Positions 7,174 through 16,219 are shown, counted from the first letter of the stretch. The stretch is DNA of 64,000 bases from Cytobacillus kochii (GCF_020171845.1 NZ_JAIVAM010000007.1:124001-188000); one strand, 5' to 3'. Numbers and translations: made by a program. Notes: generated from the letters alone by a model not told the origin.

Positions 7174-8646
7174 CTATTCGTAAGGAATTAATGATATCGT
7201 CTTTGTTGCAATTGCATTTATGTAAGATTCATTATGATCAACTGCAATCATCGTCGGCTGATACACCTTAATCGTCTCAACTAATTGCTGAATGACAAAT
7301 ATGTCTAAGTAATTGGTGACTTCATCCCATATAAATAAATTATTTTCCCCTAATAAAGCATGAGCTAAAAATACCCTCTTCTGTTCCCCAGCACTCCAAT
7401 GCTGACTAGATGTATCAGTGAAACTGTGTCTATTTATGCCTAACTGATACAGTAAATGCCAAAAAGCTTGTTTTTCTTCTTTTGAAGTCAATTTTTGTAT
7501 ATAAGACGCATAATCTACATCTTGCTCATTTTTTTGATTTAAAATGGATATCTGTCGCGGTAAATGAATGCGATACTCCCCTATTGTCTCTAAATGCTTT
7601 ATCCCTAATATAAATTGGAGTAGTGTTGACTTCCCGACACCGTTACTCCCTTCAATAAATAAGCGATCATTAGGATACATATCGATGGAAATTGGTTGGA
7701 ATAAGGGGGTTCCGTCTCTTAATATCGAAAAATCACGGAAGTATAAAACTTGCTTTTCAGGTTGTTTCACAAGCATTTTCAATTGTGAGACCTTCTCCCG
7801 ATTATCGATAAGTCCTTCTTTTTCAATAACCATTGCTTCTGTGCGTTTTTTTATTGCCTTCGCCCTTTTCATTTGTTTCGCGGCTAAACGTCTTTCCGAC
7901 GCATCCTTTGTGCTGTTTTCTCGTTTCATTCCCCATTGGTTTACCTTACTAGACACTTCATTTAACCGTTTGATTTCTGACTTTAACTTACTATTTCTAG
8001 ATTCAGCAAGCTGATCCGCATTCTCTTTCTCTCTTCGCCACACATCCACATTTCCCTTAATTAAGGTGAGCGACTGCTTTTCGATTGCTAACACATGATC
8101 GACGAATTGGTTTAAAAAGGATTCATCATGACTAATTACAATAAATCCTTCTTTCATCCTCAAATAATTCCCCACTATGTTACGACCCTCTTTATCAAGA
8201 TTATTTGTCGGTTCATCAATTAAAGGAAAAGCATCCTCATTTAAGAATAGCTCTACAAGTAACACTCTCACTTGTTCCCCACCACTTAATTGATGGAACT
8301 TTCTTTGACTAATATGAGGTGGTAATCCGATGAGTGATAATTCATAATCAATTCTCCAACGGTCAACATTAGGATTTTCTTTAAGCAATAACTCTAATAC
8401 TGTTAAATTCTCCTCTTGTGGTGGAAAGGCAGGGAAATATTTAAATGTCAGTGGCGTTTGAATCGTCCCTGTATATTGAAGTTTATTTGTTAAAATGTTC
8501 ATAAATGTCGTTTTTCCACGACCATTTCGCCCTAGCAGCGCAAGCTTCCAATGCTCATCAATACTTACATTCACATCACTAAAAATCTTTTTATCCATTG
8601 AATGATACTGAAAAGACATATTTTTGATTAATATCGAATGGGTCAA
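7174..8646 (-). CDS. ABC-F family ATPase, Lsa/Vga-like (putative ribosome protection)
   Basis: A 490-residue protein with two ABC domains and no membrane segments. Domain one has GRNGRGKTT, LSGGEQVRV and LIDEPTNNLD; a charged coiled linker (about residues 205-290) holds many Lys/Arg; domain two has GSNGVGKST, WSAGEQKRV and a divergent DEVTNYLD. This arrangement is that of antibiotic-resistance ABC-F proteins of the Lsa/Vga/Sal group, which dislodge lincosamides, pleuromutilins and streptogramin A from the ribosome. Resistance activity is inferred and other ABC-F roles are possible. Start is TTG behind AAAAGGAGGT. An almost perfect 40-bp palindrome lies 83-122 bp upstream. It is monocistronic. 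Confidence 0.8.
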   Translation of the reverse strand: MTHSILIKNMSFQYHSMDKKIFSDVNVSIDEHWKLALLGRNGRGKTTFMNILTNKLQYTGTIQTPLTFKYFPAFPPQEENLTVLELLLKENPNVDRWRIDYELSLIGLPPHISQRKFHQLSGGEQVRVLLVELFLNEDAFPLIDEPTNNLDKEGRNIVGNYLRMKEGFIVISHDESFLNQFVDHVLAIEKQSLTLIKGNVDVWRREKENADQLAESRNSKLKSEIKRLNEVSSKVNQWGMKRENSTKDASERRLAAKQMKRAKAIKKRTEAMVIEKEGLIDNREKVSQLKMLVKQPEKQVLYFRDFSILRDGTPLFQPISIDMYPNDRLFIEGSNGVGKSTLLQFILGIKHLETIGEYRIHLPRQISILNQKNEQDVDYASYIQKLTSKEEKQAFWHLLYQLGINRHSFTDTSSQHWSAGEQKRVFLAHALLGENNLFIWDEVTNYLDIFVIQQLVETIKVYQPTMIAVDHNESYINAIATKTISLIPYE

Positions 8647-8728
8647 TGAAATACCTCCTTTTGATTAATTTAACACAAGTTATCTGAATTTTGTTATATT
8701 TTATCTTTATTTCCATAAATTAGGAATA

Positions 8729-8768
8729 AATAGAATAAATCAAGGACATGTTCTTGATTCATTCTATT
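8729..8768. repeat. 40-bp near-perfect palindrome upstream of the ABC-F gene
   Basis: The arms 8729-8748 and 8749-8768 pair at 18 of 20 positions, plus one G-T pair in RNA (left arm starts AATAGAATAAATCAAG). It lies between the minJ terminator and the ABC-F start. It is not followed by a T run on the minus strand, so it is not a simple terminator. It could be an operator or a leader hairpin. Confidence 0.75.
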
Positions 8769-8772
8769 GGAT

Positions 8773-8806
8773 AAAAAAAACCGATTGCCCCATAGAGACA
8801 ACCGGT
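8773..8806 (-). terminator. Terminator of minJ
   Basis: Minus-strand hairpin ACCGGTTG...CAATCGGT followed by eight T residues, immediately downstream of the minJ stop codon. Confidence 0.9.
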
Positions 8807-8813
8807 AAAAATA

Positions 8814-10019
8814 TTAAACTGCTTGGTGACTTTTCTTAAATTCCTCTTTAATAAAGAGAATACCTAATTCATGATGATCTGTTTTATAAAGTGCCCTTTG
8901 CACAAATCGGTTTTCATTATTGGTGTCAATGACTTCAAGTTTGCAATGAGCTGCATTTTTTTGCAATGCTTGATAAAATCCCTTTTCGTCATTCACTTGC
9001 AAACCATTCACTTTAAGAACAGTTTCTCCTACTTTTAACCCCATTTTGTCTGCTGGTGAATGAGGAACAACACCAATAATCATTAAACCAACATTCTTTT
9101 TAGCAAAGTAAAACGCTGCCTTTGCATCTACAGATCGTTGACGATAATTTAACCACTCTCTCCCTACTATTGCTAGTAATGGTATCGCTAAGCTTACTAT
9201 TGGATAAACAAATGCGCCACTGGCAATTAGGAGTAGCAATACACCAAAGAAGATTACTTTTTTTCCATAAGCTGCGACGGCTACAGCCGGAAATTTGCTT
9301 TGAATTTGTTGTTGAAAACCAATAGCGAAAGGAACAGCTACTAAAGCATACGATTGATCTCCAATTGAAAATAATGGCCACCATGTTGAGTCCAAACTAA
9401 TGGCTTCACCAGGTATTAGTAAAAACAGTGGTAAAAGCCACATTCTTTTTGCTTCATGCATACCCACAACCTGACCACGGCGACTCTTCATTAGTCTTGG
9501 AGACGTCCCTTTTGGACCATTGATGGTGATCATTATTCCTTCAGCAATCACAAGCAAGGCAATGATCATTGCGGCAGCTGGCAATAGGTACTCTACGCCC
9601 TCTACTTGTGTTGAGATGAAGGCAGGCAGTGGCCAGTTCTGTTCTAATGCAAAGAAGGTAAGAATAAAACCAATACTTACCGTATAAGCCGGTGTCGCCC
9701 ATCTTGCTTTTGGAGTCAGTATCAAGATAATTGTTGCAACAGTTGCAAAAACAAGTAACTCAATAGGAACAGTTAAACCAGCTAGTACGGTAATAAGGGA
9801 AAGAGAAATACCGAGAATGAGCCCTAAAGGCAATAATTGCTTCAGCTCAAAATAGGCATTTTCAGCACGGACTAAGAAATGCTGTCTTTCCCTGTTGACT
9901 CTTTGTATACCGTAATAAGCAGCTGCTAGAAATACTAAATAAAAGACCGGGTTTAGAAATAACCTTCCTAACCCCTTTAATAACTCTATTGCCCAAGCCT
10001 CAGCCAAGCTTCCCACCAA
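8814..10019 (-). CDS. minJ: MinJ, PDZ-domain membrane topological factor of the Min system
   Basis: A 401-residue protein with about seven to eight transmembrane segments between residues 15 and 290 and a C-terminal PDZ-like domain (about 300-385; GVVPHSPADKMGLKVGETVLKVNG). In Bacillus MinJ bridges DivIVA and MinD and restrains division at poles and finished septa. Length (B. subtilis about 397) and position beside ctpB and ftsEX agree. The start is uncertain: TTG at 10019, GTG at 10016 and TTG at 10007 share weak or badly spaced ribosome-binding sites. It has its own terminator. Confidence 0.93.
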   Translation of the reverse strand: MVGSLAEAWAIELLKGLGRLFLNPVFYLVFLAAAYYGIQRVNRERQHFLVRAENAYFELKQLLPLGLILGISLSLITVLAGLTVPIELLVFATVATIILILTPKARWATPAYTVSIGFILTFFALEQNWPLPAFISTQVEGVEYLLPAAAMIIALLVIAEGIMITINGPKGTSPRLMKSRRGQVVGMHEAKRMWLLPLFLLIPGEAISLDSTWWPLFSIGDQSYALVAVPFAIGFQQQIQSKFPAVAVAAYGKKVIFFGVLLLLIASGAFVYPIVSLAIPLLAIVGREWLNYRQRSVDAKAAFYFAKKNVGLMIIGVVPHSPADKMGLKVGETVLKVNGLQVNDEKGFYQALQKNAAHCKLEVIDTNNENRFVQRALYKTDHHELGILFIKEEFKKSHQAV

Positions 10020-10340
10020 CCTCTACCATTAATCTAATCTACTAATCTGACTATATTCTACCAAATATCCCTTTAAAAACATAGCCAACCCATTGTCTTC
10101 TTCCTACTTGTAAATACATTTTCTTAAAATGACAAGGAATAGATGTCCGGTATTCAAAATATAGACAAATAGTGAGAGAAAATCTCTTTCCGCTAGAATT
10201 TACTTTCAAATGGGAAAGGGGTTTCTTCTTTCACGCAGTTTCCGGGCGGTTTCTCGTTTCTGTTTTTTAACTTGAAGACACACTAACGCTATTACCTGAC
10301 AGTTACATCCCTTTTTATATTTGAGTAACTCGCAAAACCT

Positions 10341-10369
10341 TTTTTCCAAAAAGCGAAGATCTTCGCTTT
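10341..10369 (-). terminator. Palindrome AAAGCGAAGATCTTCGCTTT, possible second terminator
   Basis: A perfect 20-bp inverted repeat (10350-10369). On the minus strand the 3' arm runs into CTTTTTGG, so it may form a weak backup terminator behind ctpB. It could equally be a dyad binding site near the minJ promoter. Confidence 0.4.
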
Positions 10370-10460
10370 CGTTCATCCACTGTACTCAGGTACTTCTGTT
10401 TATGCTCCCCTTCTCCTATTTTGCCATTTCCTCCGTAGCCTTTTTTATCAACCTCACATT

Positions 10461-10491
10461 AAAAGCCGAACAAACATTGAGTTTGTCCGGC
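10461..10491 (-). terminator. Terminator of ctpB
   Basis: Stem GCCGGACAAAC with GTTTGTTCGGC around a 5-nt loop, followed by TTTT on the minus strand, downstream of the ctpB stop codon. Confidence 0.8.
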
Positions 10492-10513
10492 GTTGATATA
10501 TATAGAGTAAGCG

Positions 10514-11950
10514 CTATTGGTTTGCCATAATACGCAAGCCTGTTTGTAATTGCATATCATTGTCCTGATTATTTCTTTGCTTAATGACTTCTTTTTCAAG
10601 AGATTCGGCTGTTTTTTCATCAATTTGTCCGTTTGCTGTTAGTCCGGCCGCATGTTGAAACGCTCTAACTGCTGTTGCAGTTGCAGCACTATAATAGCCA
10701 TCCTCTCGACCAGGTGCATAACCTAAGCTTTTTAATATGAATTGCGCATTCCTCACTTGATCATTATTCATGTCCGTTTTTAACGTTTTCTCCACTTGGA
10801 TGGGATGAGTCTCATACAGTTCAGATTGTTTTACTTCATAAGTAGGTGCGACACCTTTTTTATGAATCCAATTTCCGTCAGGTGTAAGCCATTTATATAA
10901 GGTCAATTTAATATTACTGCCATCCCCCATTGGAACAGGTTGTTGAACTGTTCCTTTACCAAATGTTTGTGTACCAATTAACGGATAATCACCAGCTTCT
11001 TTGAGGGCTGCTGCTAATATTTCTGAAGCAGATGCACTACCCTTATCAATAAGGACACCGATAGGGTACGATTTCTTCTCTTCTAAAGGAGAGAAATTCA
11101 TCATTCTTTCACCGTTTCTTTGTTCTATCTGCACATATGGTTTATCCTTCGTAACCAACTCTTCCAATATTTCGTCAACTACTTTTAATAGTCCACCAGG
11201 GTTATTTCGTACATCAATTAACAAACTGTCCATTCCCTGTTCTTCTAGGTCCTTGAGAGCAATCTTAAATTCCTTAGCTGTATCTGTTGCAAAAGAAGTA
11301 ATCTCAACATAGCCAACTTTTTCCTTGTCATGCATTATAACTTCAGAATTGACTGTAATATGAGGTATTTCTGCCCGGACAATTTCTATTTCTAACGGGT
11401 TTTGTAAACCTTCTCTCATAATGGTCAATTTGACTTTTGTCCCTTTTTTTCCTTTTATCTTTAAGGTCGCTTGCAATAAATTAAAACCTTCCACACTCTC
11501 ATCATCAATCTTGATGATTTGGTCATTTGGTTTCACCCCAGCTTGCTCTGCTGGTGAATTTTTTACTGGGGATACAATAATGATCTTACCATCTACTAAA
11601 CTAACCTCGGCTCCAATCCCTTCAAATGAAGAATCGAGTGTTTCACTAAATTGTTTTGCTGTACTTTCATCCATATAAACGGAATAATCATCGTTTAACG
11701 TGGAAAGCATCCCTTGAATCGCACCTTCTGTTAACTTATGTGCATCAACTTCTTCAACATAATTTTTGTAAATGAGCTGATAAGCAGCGTTCATTTTCTC
11801 CAAATCAGATGCAAGCTGTTGATTACCTCCCATTTCTTCTAACTGTTTTGTTTGCGATATATTTAACTTTAATTGAAAGCCTGCATAAGAACCTATCGCG
11901 CCCACAAGTAACGATATGACCATTAATATGACTACTTTCTTATTGCCCAC
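10514..11950 (-). CDS. ctpB: S41 carboxy-terminal processing protease CtpB
   Basis: A 478-residue secreted or membrane-anchored serine protease. N-terminal hydrophobic anchor at residues 5-25; PDZ domain about 105-185 (GIGAEVSLVDG, SPAEQAGVKPNDQI); S41 core with the catalytic serine in DKGSASASEILAAALK and the lysine in GTQTFGKGTVQQP; C-terminal peptidoglycan-binding-type repeat (about 390-455, QFILKSLGYAPGREDGYYS). B. subtilis CtpB cleaves SpoIVFA to trigger sigma-K processing, and its length is nearly the same. The start is GTG; the upstream AAGAAGG is rather distant. It lies downstream of the M23 gene but behind two hairpins, so it probably has its own promoter. Confidence 0.93.
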   Translation of the reverse strand: MGNKKVVILMVISLLVGAIGSYAGFQLKLNISQTKQLEEMGGNQQLASDLEKMNAAYQLIYKNYVEEVDAHKLTEGAIQGMLSTLNDDYSVYMDESTAKQFSETLDSSFEGIGAEVSLVDGKIIIVSPVKNSPAEQAGVKPNDQIIKIDDESVEGFNLLQATLKIKGKKGTKVKLTIMREGLQNPLEIEIVRAEIPHITVNSEVIMHDKEKVGYVEITSFATDTAKEFKIALKDLEEQGMDSLLIDVRNNPGGLLKVVDEILEELVTKDKPYVQIEQRNGERMMNFSPLEEKKSYPIGVLIDKGSASASEILAAALKEAGDYPLIGTQTFGKGTVQQPVPMGDGSNIKLTLYKWLTPDGNWIHKKGVAPTYEVKQSELYETHPIQVEKTLKTDMNNDQVRNAQFILKSLGYAPGREDGYYSAATATAVRAFQHAAGLTANGQIDEKTAESLEKEVIKQRNNQDNDMQLQTGLRIMANQ

Positions 11951-12116
11951 TTAACCGCCGTCCCTTCTTTAAGCAACTGTGGCTCTTTCACCAATATATG
12001 AATGAATAGGACGAGTTATGATTGGGAAATTGTTTAACCACAAAGTAAGCGAAGAGAGCTCTGTTATATCCCACCTGTTCTTAAAAAAGGCAACACAAGT
12101 CTTTTAATATCCAAAA

Positions 12117-12172
12117 AAGTGAAAAATGACTCTTTTTCACCTCAGTTGAGGTATCAAAAGGGCCATTTTTAT
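12117..12172 (-). terminator. Imperfect long hairpin upstream of ctpB
   Basis: On the minus strand AAAAATGGCCCTTTTG... pairs imperfectly with ...AAAAAGAGTCATTTTT around a CCTCA/TGAGG core, and T-rich sequence follows. It may be a second terminator behind the M23 gene or a ctpB leader structure. Confidence 0.5.
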
Positions 12173-12204
12173 GCTAAAATTGTTTTATATATCGTACGAT
12201 GGGT

Positions 12205-12238
12205 AAAAGAAAAAAGAGAAGCTTTAAAAGCTCCTCTC
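12205..12238 (-). terminator. Terminator of the M23 endopeptidase gene
   Basis: Stem AGAGAGGAGCTTT with AAAGCTTCTCT followed by TTTTTCTTTT on the minus strand, directly behind the stop codon. Confidence 0.9.
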
Positions 12239-13627
12239 TTACAATGGTACAATTCCAACTGGGTTAATTGCGTTGGATTTCGATTGGTTCCAACCACCTT
12301 TATGCAATTCAAAGTGTAAATGTTGTCCTGTCGATTGTCCTGTGTTACCCATTAAACCAATTTGTTGACCTTGTGAAACCGTTTGGCCATTACTTACAGA
12401 TCTTGAGCCACTTCTCATATGTGCATAAACCGTTGTATACGTTTGTCCATTAATAGAATGTGCAATAAATACGACTTCACCATAGCTAGATGAATGGTAA
12501 GATTGAATGACCACACCATCAGCTGCCGCATAAATAGGCACTGTTCCTGCAGCTGCTAAATCAATTCCAGCATGATAAGAGCCCCATCTTTGTCCTAAAC
12601 CTGAAGTTAATACACCTGCTGAAGGACGAATCCAATCTCCACTTGATGGAGGTGGTGTTTGTACTTGTTCTTGTCCACCACTAGATCCTGAAGAACTATC
12701 GGAACCACTGTTGCCGGAACTGCTAGTTGTGCCTGCATTTTGTTTTGCTGATTTGGCTGCTTCAGCTGCTTTTTTTGCTTCCGCCTGTCTTGCGAGTTCG
12801 GCTTGTCTCGCTTCTTCAGCTTTTCGTGCTGCTTCAGCTTGACGATCTTTTTCTGCCTGTATTGCTTTTGCAACAGCTTTCTCTTGTGCAGCTAATAATT
12901 CTTTTTCTTCTTCACCACTTATTTTTTCAGCGTGATGATGATCTTCTTCTTCTTTTAAAATTGTAATAAGATTAGCCTTCTCTTTTTTCTGGTTATCAAG
13001 ATTTGCTTTCATTTTTTCTAATTCTTTACGCATACCTTCAAGCGAAGCTAAATCTTCTTTTACTTTTGCTTGTTTTTGTTCTAGTGATTTTTTATCTTCT
13101 TCTTGCTGTCTTACAATCTCTTGGTCAGCTTCAACAATTGTCGCTACTGCACCAACTCGTCCAATAAAATCACTGAAACTTTGTGCGCCAAGTAATACGT
13201 CTATGTAATTAACTGTTCCACCTGATTCTTGCATCGAACGTGCTCGGTCTTTTAAAAGTTCATTTCTTTGTTTAATACGTTCTTTTAAATCTTCTATTTC
13301 TTGTTCAAGCTTTTTAATTTCTGCTTTCTTTGCTTCAATCTCTTTGTTTTTCTCATCTATTTGCGCTTCTGCATCTGAGATTTCCTTCGTTAGTCTTTCT
13401 ACAGCAGTCTTTGCATCCTCTTGTTCGCCTACTAATCTTTCAATCTCTTTTTGAGACTTATCAATCTGCGAATCAATATTAGATTGCTCTTTCTTAAGCT
13501 CTTCACTTTGACTTTCTAAATCCCCAAGCTTATCGGCAAAAGCATTCGTTGGCAATGTTGCCGTAACCGTTCCAACACTCATCATTGCGGCTAAAGATAA
13601 TGTTACCATCTTTTTCTTCAATTTCAT
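12239..13627 (-). CDS. Secreted coiled-coil M23 peptidoglycan endopeptidase (EnvC/PcsB-like layout)
   Basis: A 462-residue secreted protein. Signal peptide about 1-32 (ending NAFADK); long charged coiled coil about 33-290, rich in Lys, Glu and Gln; Ala/Gln/Lys linker, then a Ser/Gly linker about 295-325; M23 metallopeptidase domain about 330-460 with zinc ligands in YHAGIDLAA and GQHLHFELH. Coiled coil plus peptidase is the architecture of cell-separation hydrolases activated by FtsEX (EnvC in E. coli, where the enzyme itself is an activator; PcsB in streptococci). It follows ftsX directly, so activation by FtsX is a strong contextual inference. Start is ATG behind GAGGGGAAA. Confidence 0.9.
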   Translation of the reverse strand: MKLKKKMVTLSLAAMMSVGTVTATLPTNAFADKLGDLESQSEELKKEQSNIDSQIDKSQKEIERLVGEQEDAKTAVERLTKEISDAEAQIDEKNKEIEAKKAEIKKLEQEIEDLKERIKQRNELLKDRARSMQESGGTVNYIDVLLGAQSFSDFIGRVGAVATIVEADQEIVRQQEEDKKSLEQKQAKVKEDLASLEGMRKELEKMKANLDNQKKEKANLITILKEEEDHHHAEKISGEEEKELLAAQEKAVAKAIQAEKDRQAEAARKAEEARQAELARQAEAKKAAEAAKSAKQNAGTTSSSGNSGSDSSSGSSGGQEQVQTPPPSSGDWIRPSAGVLTSGLGQRWGSYHAGIDLAAAGTVPIYAAADGVVIQSYHSSSYGEVVFIAHSINGQTYTTVYAHMRSGSRSVSNGQTVSQGQQIGLMGNTGQSTGQHLHFELHKGGWNQSKSNAINPVGIVPL

Positions 13628-13670
13628 TTTCCCCTCTCGTATGTTTCTCCCCGTGGCAAATATGTATAAA

Positions 13671-13704
13671 GAGCTGAAGTCAGCATCTCATGCCAACCCA
13701 GCTC
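13671..13704 (-). terminator. Weak hairpin between ftsX and the M23 gene
   Basis: GAGCTG (13704-13699) pairs with CAGCTC (13676-13671) across an imperfect inner stem, followed by TTTATA. It could reduce readthrough from ftsX into the M23 gene rather than stop it. Confidence 0.4.
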
Positions 13705-13712
13705 AAGCATCC

Positions 13713-14606
13713 TTATATTTTCAAAAACTTACGAACAGACATTAAACTTCCCCAAACGCCAATAATTGCGCCTAATAGTATGAGAATCGCACCTACTTGG
13801 TAAACAAATGGTGTTACCTCTAACAGTTGAATAAAATGGCCTTGAAGTTTTGGCGATACGTAATCATAAAAGTAATAATAAGCTGTACCTACAGCAGCGA
13901 CTGGAATAATCGACCCGAGTAACCCTAGCCATAACCCTTCTAAAAAGAATGGCCAGCGTATAAAGGAATTTGTTGCCCCAACTAATCTCATAATCTCAAT
14001 TTCGTGACGTCTTGAAACGATAGTGATTTTAATCGTGTTTGAGATTAAGAACATAGCGGTAAATAATAAACCAACAATTAAAATAATGCCTATATTACGA
14101 CCAAAGTTAATGGTAGAGAATAAATTCTCAACCGTTCCTTGTCCATAATTCACGTTAGCAGTGAATTCCATTTCATCGATTTCCTCAGCTAATGGAATCG
14201 TATCATTTGGTGTTTTTGCTTGCACAACGTAAACATCATTTAATGGGTTGTCCTGTTGGAAAAGCTTAAACGCTTCTCCCTCTTCACCTAAGCTACTAAT
14301 TAAACTATCTAGTTCTTCATCTTTCCCAGAGAATGTCACAGAATCAACTTTCGGCATTGCTGCAATCTTCTCTTCTAATGCTGTGGCATCTTCTTCTGTT
14401 GCGGTTCGGTCAATATAAACTCGAATCTCAACATCACTTTCAATACTGCTAGCCATATGGTTAAGGTTCATCATAATGGCAAAGAATACACCAACAAGAA
14501 TCAATGTTACTGTGACGGCACTTGCAGAAGCAAATGTCATCCAACCGTTACGACCTAAGCTTTTGAAACTTTCTCTTATATGCCTAAAAAAAGTATTAGA
14601 TTTCAT
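13713..14606 (-). CDS. ftsX: Cell division ABC transporter permease FtsX
   Basis: A 297-residue protein with one N-terminal transmembrane helix (about 25-48), an extracellular loop (about 50-160) and three C-terminal helices (about 170-290), the FtsX layout. The N-terminus FFRHIRESFKSLGRNGWMT is highly characteristic. In B. subtilis FtsX and FtsE control sporulation entry and activate the CwlO endopeptidase. The start at 14606 follows AGAGGTGA; longer frames intrude into ftsE. It overlaps the ftsE end by 11 bp, showing translational coupling. The M23 gene that follows is a candidate extracellular partner. Confidence 0.95.
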   Translation of the reverse strand: MKSNTFFRHIRESFKSLGRNGWMTFASASAVTVTLILVGVFFAIMMNLNHMASSIESDVEIRVYIDRTATEEDATALEEKIAAMPKVDSVTFSGKDEELDSLISSLGEEGEAFKLFQQDNPLNDVYVVQAKTPNDTIPLAEEIDEMEFTANVNYGQGTVENLFSTINFGRNIGIILIVGLLFTAMFLISNTIKITIVSRRHEIEIMRLVGATNSFIRWPFFLEGLWLGLLGSIIPVAAVGTAYYYFYDYVSPKLQGHFIQLLEVTPFVYQVGAILILLGAIIGVWGSLMSVRKFLKI

Positions 14607-15282
14607 ATCCGTAATCACCTCTTTGCTCATCACGGACAATTCTGCCACTCTCAATCGCAATGACACGATGCTTCATCGTATTAACGATCGTTTTGTTGTG
14701 GGTAGCCATGATAACCGTTGTACCTCTCGTGTTGATTTCCTCAAAGATATTCATGATTTCCCAAGATGTATCAGGGTCTAAGTTTCCTGTTGGTTCATCG
14801 GCAATAACCAACTTTGGCTGATTGACAATTGATCGAGCGATGGAAACACGCTGTTGCTCTCCACCTGAAAGCTCATCTGGAAACATGCGCACCTTATGCT
14901 TCAAACCAACTAAATCTAATGTTTCCATTACTTTTTTCTTTATATTTTTCGGATTCTCTTCAATAACTTCAAGTGTATACGCTACATTTTCATATACATT
15001 CAACTTCGGTAGCAGCTTAAAGTCCTGGAAGACAACTCCGATATTACGCCTAATGAGTGGAACTTTACTGTTCTTTAATGAACCCATATCTATGCCATTT
15101 AAAGTGATTGTACCGCTTGTTGGCTTTTCTTCTCGATACATCATTTTTATAAATGTAGATTTACCTGCACCACTTGGACCAACGATATAGACAAACTCAC
15201 CTTGGTCAATCTTCACGTCAATGCCATTTGTTGCAGTAACACCATTTTTATATTTTTTATATACATTTTTCATTTCTAACAT
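14596..15282 (-). CDS. ftsE: Cell division ATP-binding protein FtsE
   Basis: A 228-residue ABC ATPase: Walker A GPSGAGKST, signature LSGGEQQRV, Walker B LVIADEPTGNLD and the switch histidine in MATHN. MLEMKNVYKKYKNG is the expected N-terminus, and the length equals B. subtilis FtsE. ATG at 15282 follows AAGGTGATCTAC. The in-frame extension further upstream is leader sequence without a ribosome-binding site. It forms a coupled operon with ftsX. A TATAAT -10-like element lies about 230 bp upstream. Confidence 0.96.
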   Translation of the reverse strand: MLEMKNVYKKYKNGVTATNGIDVKIDQGEFVYIVGPSGAGKSTFIKMMYREEKPTSGTITLNGIDMGSLKNSKVPLIRRNIGVVFQDFKLLPKLNVYENVAYTLEVIEENPKNIKKKVMETLDLVGLKHKVRMFPDELSGGEQQRVSIARSIVNQPKLVIADEPTGNLDPDTSWEIMNIFEEINTRGTTVIMATHNKTIVNTMKHRVIAIESGRIVRDEQRGDYGYEI

Positions 15283-15809
15283 GTAGATCACCTTATATCC
15301 GGAGTTTATTTTTAGTAAAAATTGCGCAAGCCTAACCCAATTATTTTTTATAAAATAATCATCAGTTAAAGTGGGTTTCTTTTCCTTAGGCGGGGCAATT
15401 GCGGTGTGTGAATGATAAAGATGCATTTAATCGACATAAACTGACATCTTCTTCTAAAAACCATTGACTCGAGGGATCAAACAACATTTCTTACGTTTAC
15501 TTCACCCATTATAACATCATATATTGTCAAAATAACGCATAAAATTATTACATTTTCTTTTCAACACAGTAATATTATAGGTAAATATGTCTACTTTTGA
15601 GGAATTATAATAGAATTATTTTCCAATATTAGATAATTAGACCTTTCTTTTGTCGCAATTTTCCGTTTAATATTATGTAAGCAGCTCTATAGTTGACTCG
15701 ATATGCTAGTGACGTTTTTCCCCCTAGGTTAATGTGAACATTTGTCGATTTTTCTTTATTTTTCCCAAAGAAAAACGCGCTGTGAGTGAGCGCGTTTTTT
15801 TCTCTTTAA
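15283..15809. other. Long ftsE leader and intergenic region
   Basis: About 525 bp. The right part carries the cccB terminator; the left part has a possible ftsE promoter around 15505-15535 (minus strand ...TGATGTTATAATGGG). An AT-rich imperfect hairpin (AACCCA...TGGGTT) lies near 15335-15385 in the putative ftsE leader. No gene was recognised. Confidence 0.45.
15770..15803 (-). terminator. Terminator of cccB, probably bidirectional
   Basis: AAAAACGCGC and GCGCGTTTTT form a perfect stem around a 9-nt loop, with A/T runs on both sides, immediately behind the cccB stop codon. Confidence 0.92.
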
Positions 15810-16163
15810 TTACTTTTTAGCTGCAAGCCATTCAGCAACTGTATTCGCTTCTTCTTCATTCAAGAGTCCGCCAGGCATTGCACCTTTACCGTTGATAATA
15901 ATGTCGTGAATTTCATCAGCAGAGTAGTTAGCACCGATTTTATCTAACGCAGGTCCAGCACCCCCTGAAAGATCTCCACCATGACAACTCATACAGTTAT
16001 TGTCATACAGTTTTTGTGCATCTCCCGCATCCGCTGTTGACTCTTCACCACTCGTATTATCATCTGTTGCAGTGTCGTCACCTGCCTCATCATTGCCACC
16101 ACATGCAGCGAGTGAAAAAACAAGAGCTGAGCCGAAAAGAATTGATAAAAGCTTTTTCTTCAT
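15810..16163 (-). CDS. cccB: Cytochrome c551, membrane-anchored lipoprotein
   Basis: A 117-residue c-type cytochrome. A lipoprotein signal (lipobox LAAC, Cys about 21) is followed by an acidic Asp/Thr/Ser linker and a small heme domain with CMSCH (covalent heme attachment) and the probable axial methionine in KGAMPGG. It matches B. subtilis CccB in size and arrangement: a small lipid-anchored electron carrier outside the membrane, thought to feed terminal oxidases. It lies alone between ftsE and the YitT family gene, as in B. subtilis, with its own terminator. Confidence 0.95.
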   Translation of the reverse strand: MKKKLLSILFGSALVFSLAACGGNDEAGDDTATDDNTSGEESTADAGDAQKLYDNNCMSCHGGDLSGGAGPALDKIGANYSADEIHDIIINGKGAMPGGLLNEEEANTVAEWLAAKK

Positions 16164-16219
16164 TACATTTACCTCCCTTTATAGGAAAATTTACAGATTA
16201 CAGTGAAATTATACCAATA

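Larger units (their letters stand above)
10020..10513. other. Intergenic region between minJ and ctpB
   Basis: About 490 bp. It contains the ctpB terminator (10461-10491) and a perfect 20-bp palindrome at 10350-10369. No open frame with start signals was found. Sequence around 10200-10300 is rich in TTTC runs but shows no clear tandem repeat. Confidence 0.5.

Noticed and set aside
8729..8768. Simple terminator for the region upstream of the ABC-F gene
   Set aside because: No T run follows on the minus strand; minJ already has its own terminator at 8773-8806.
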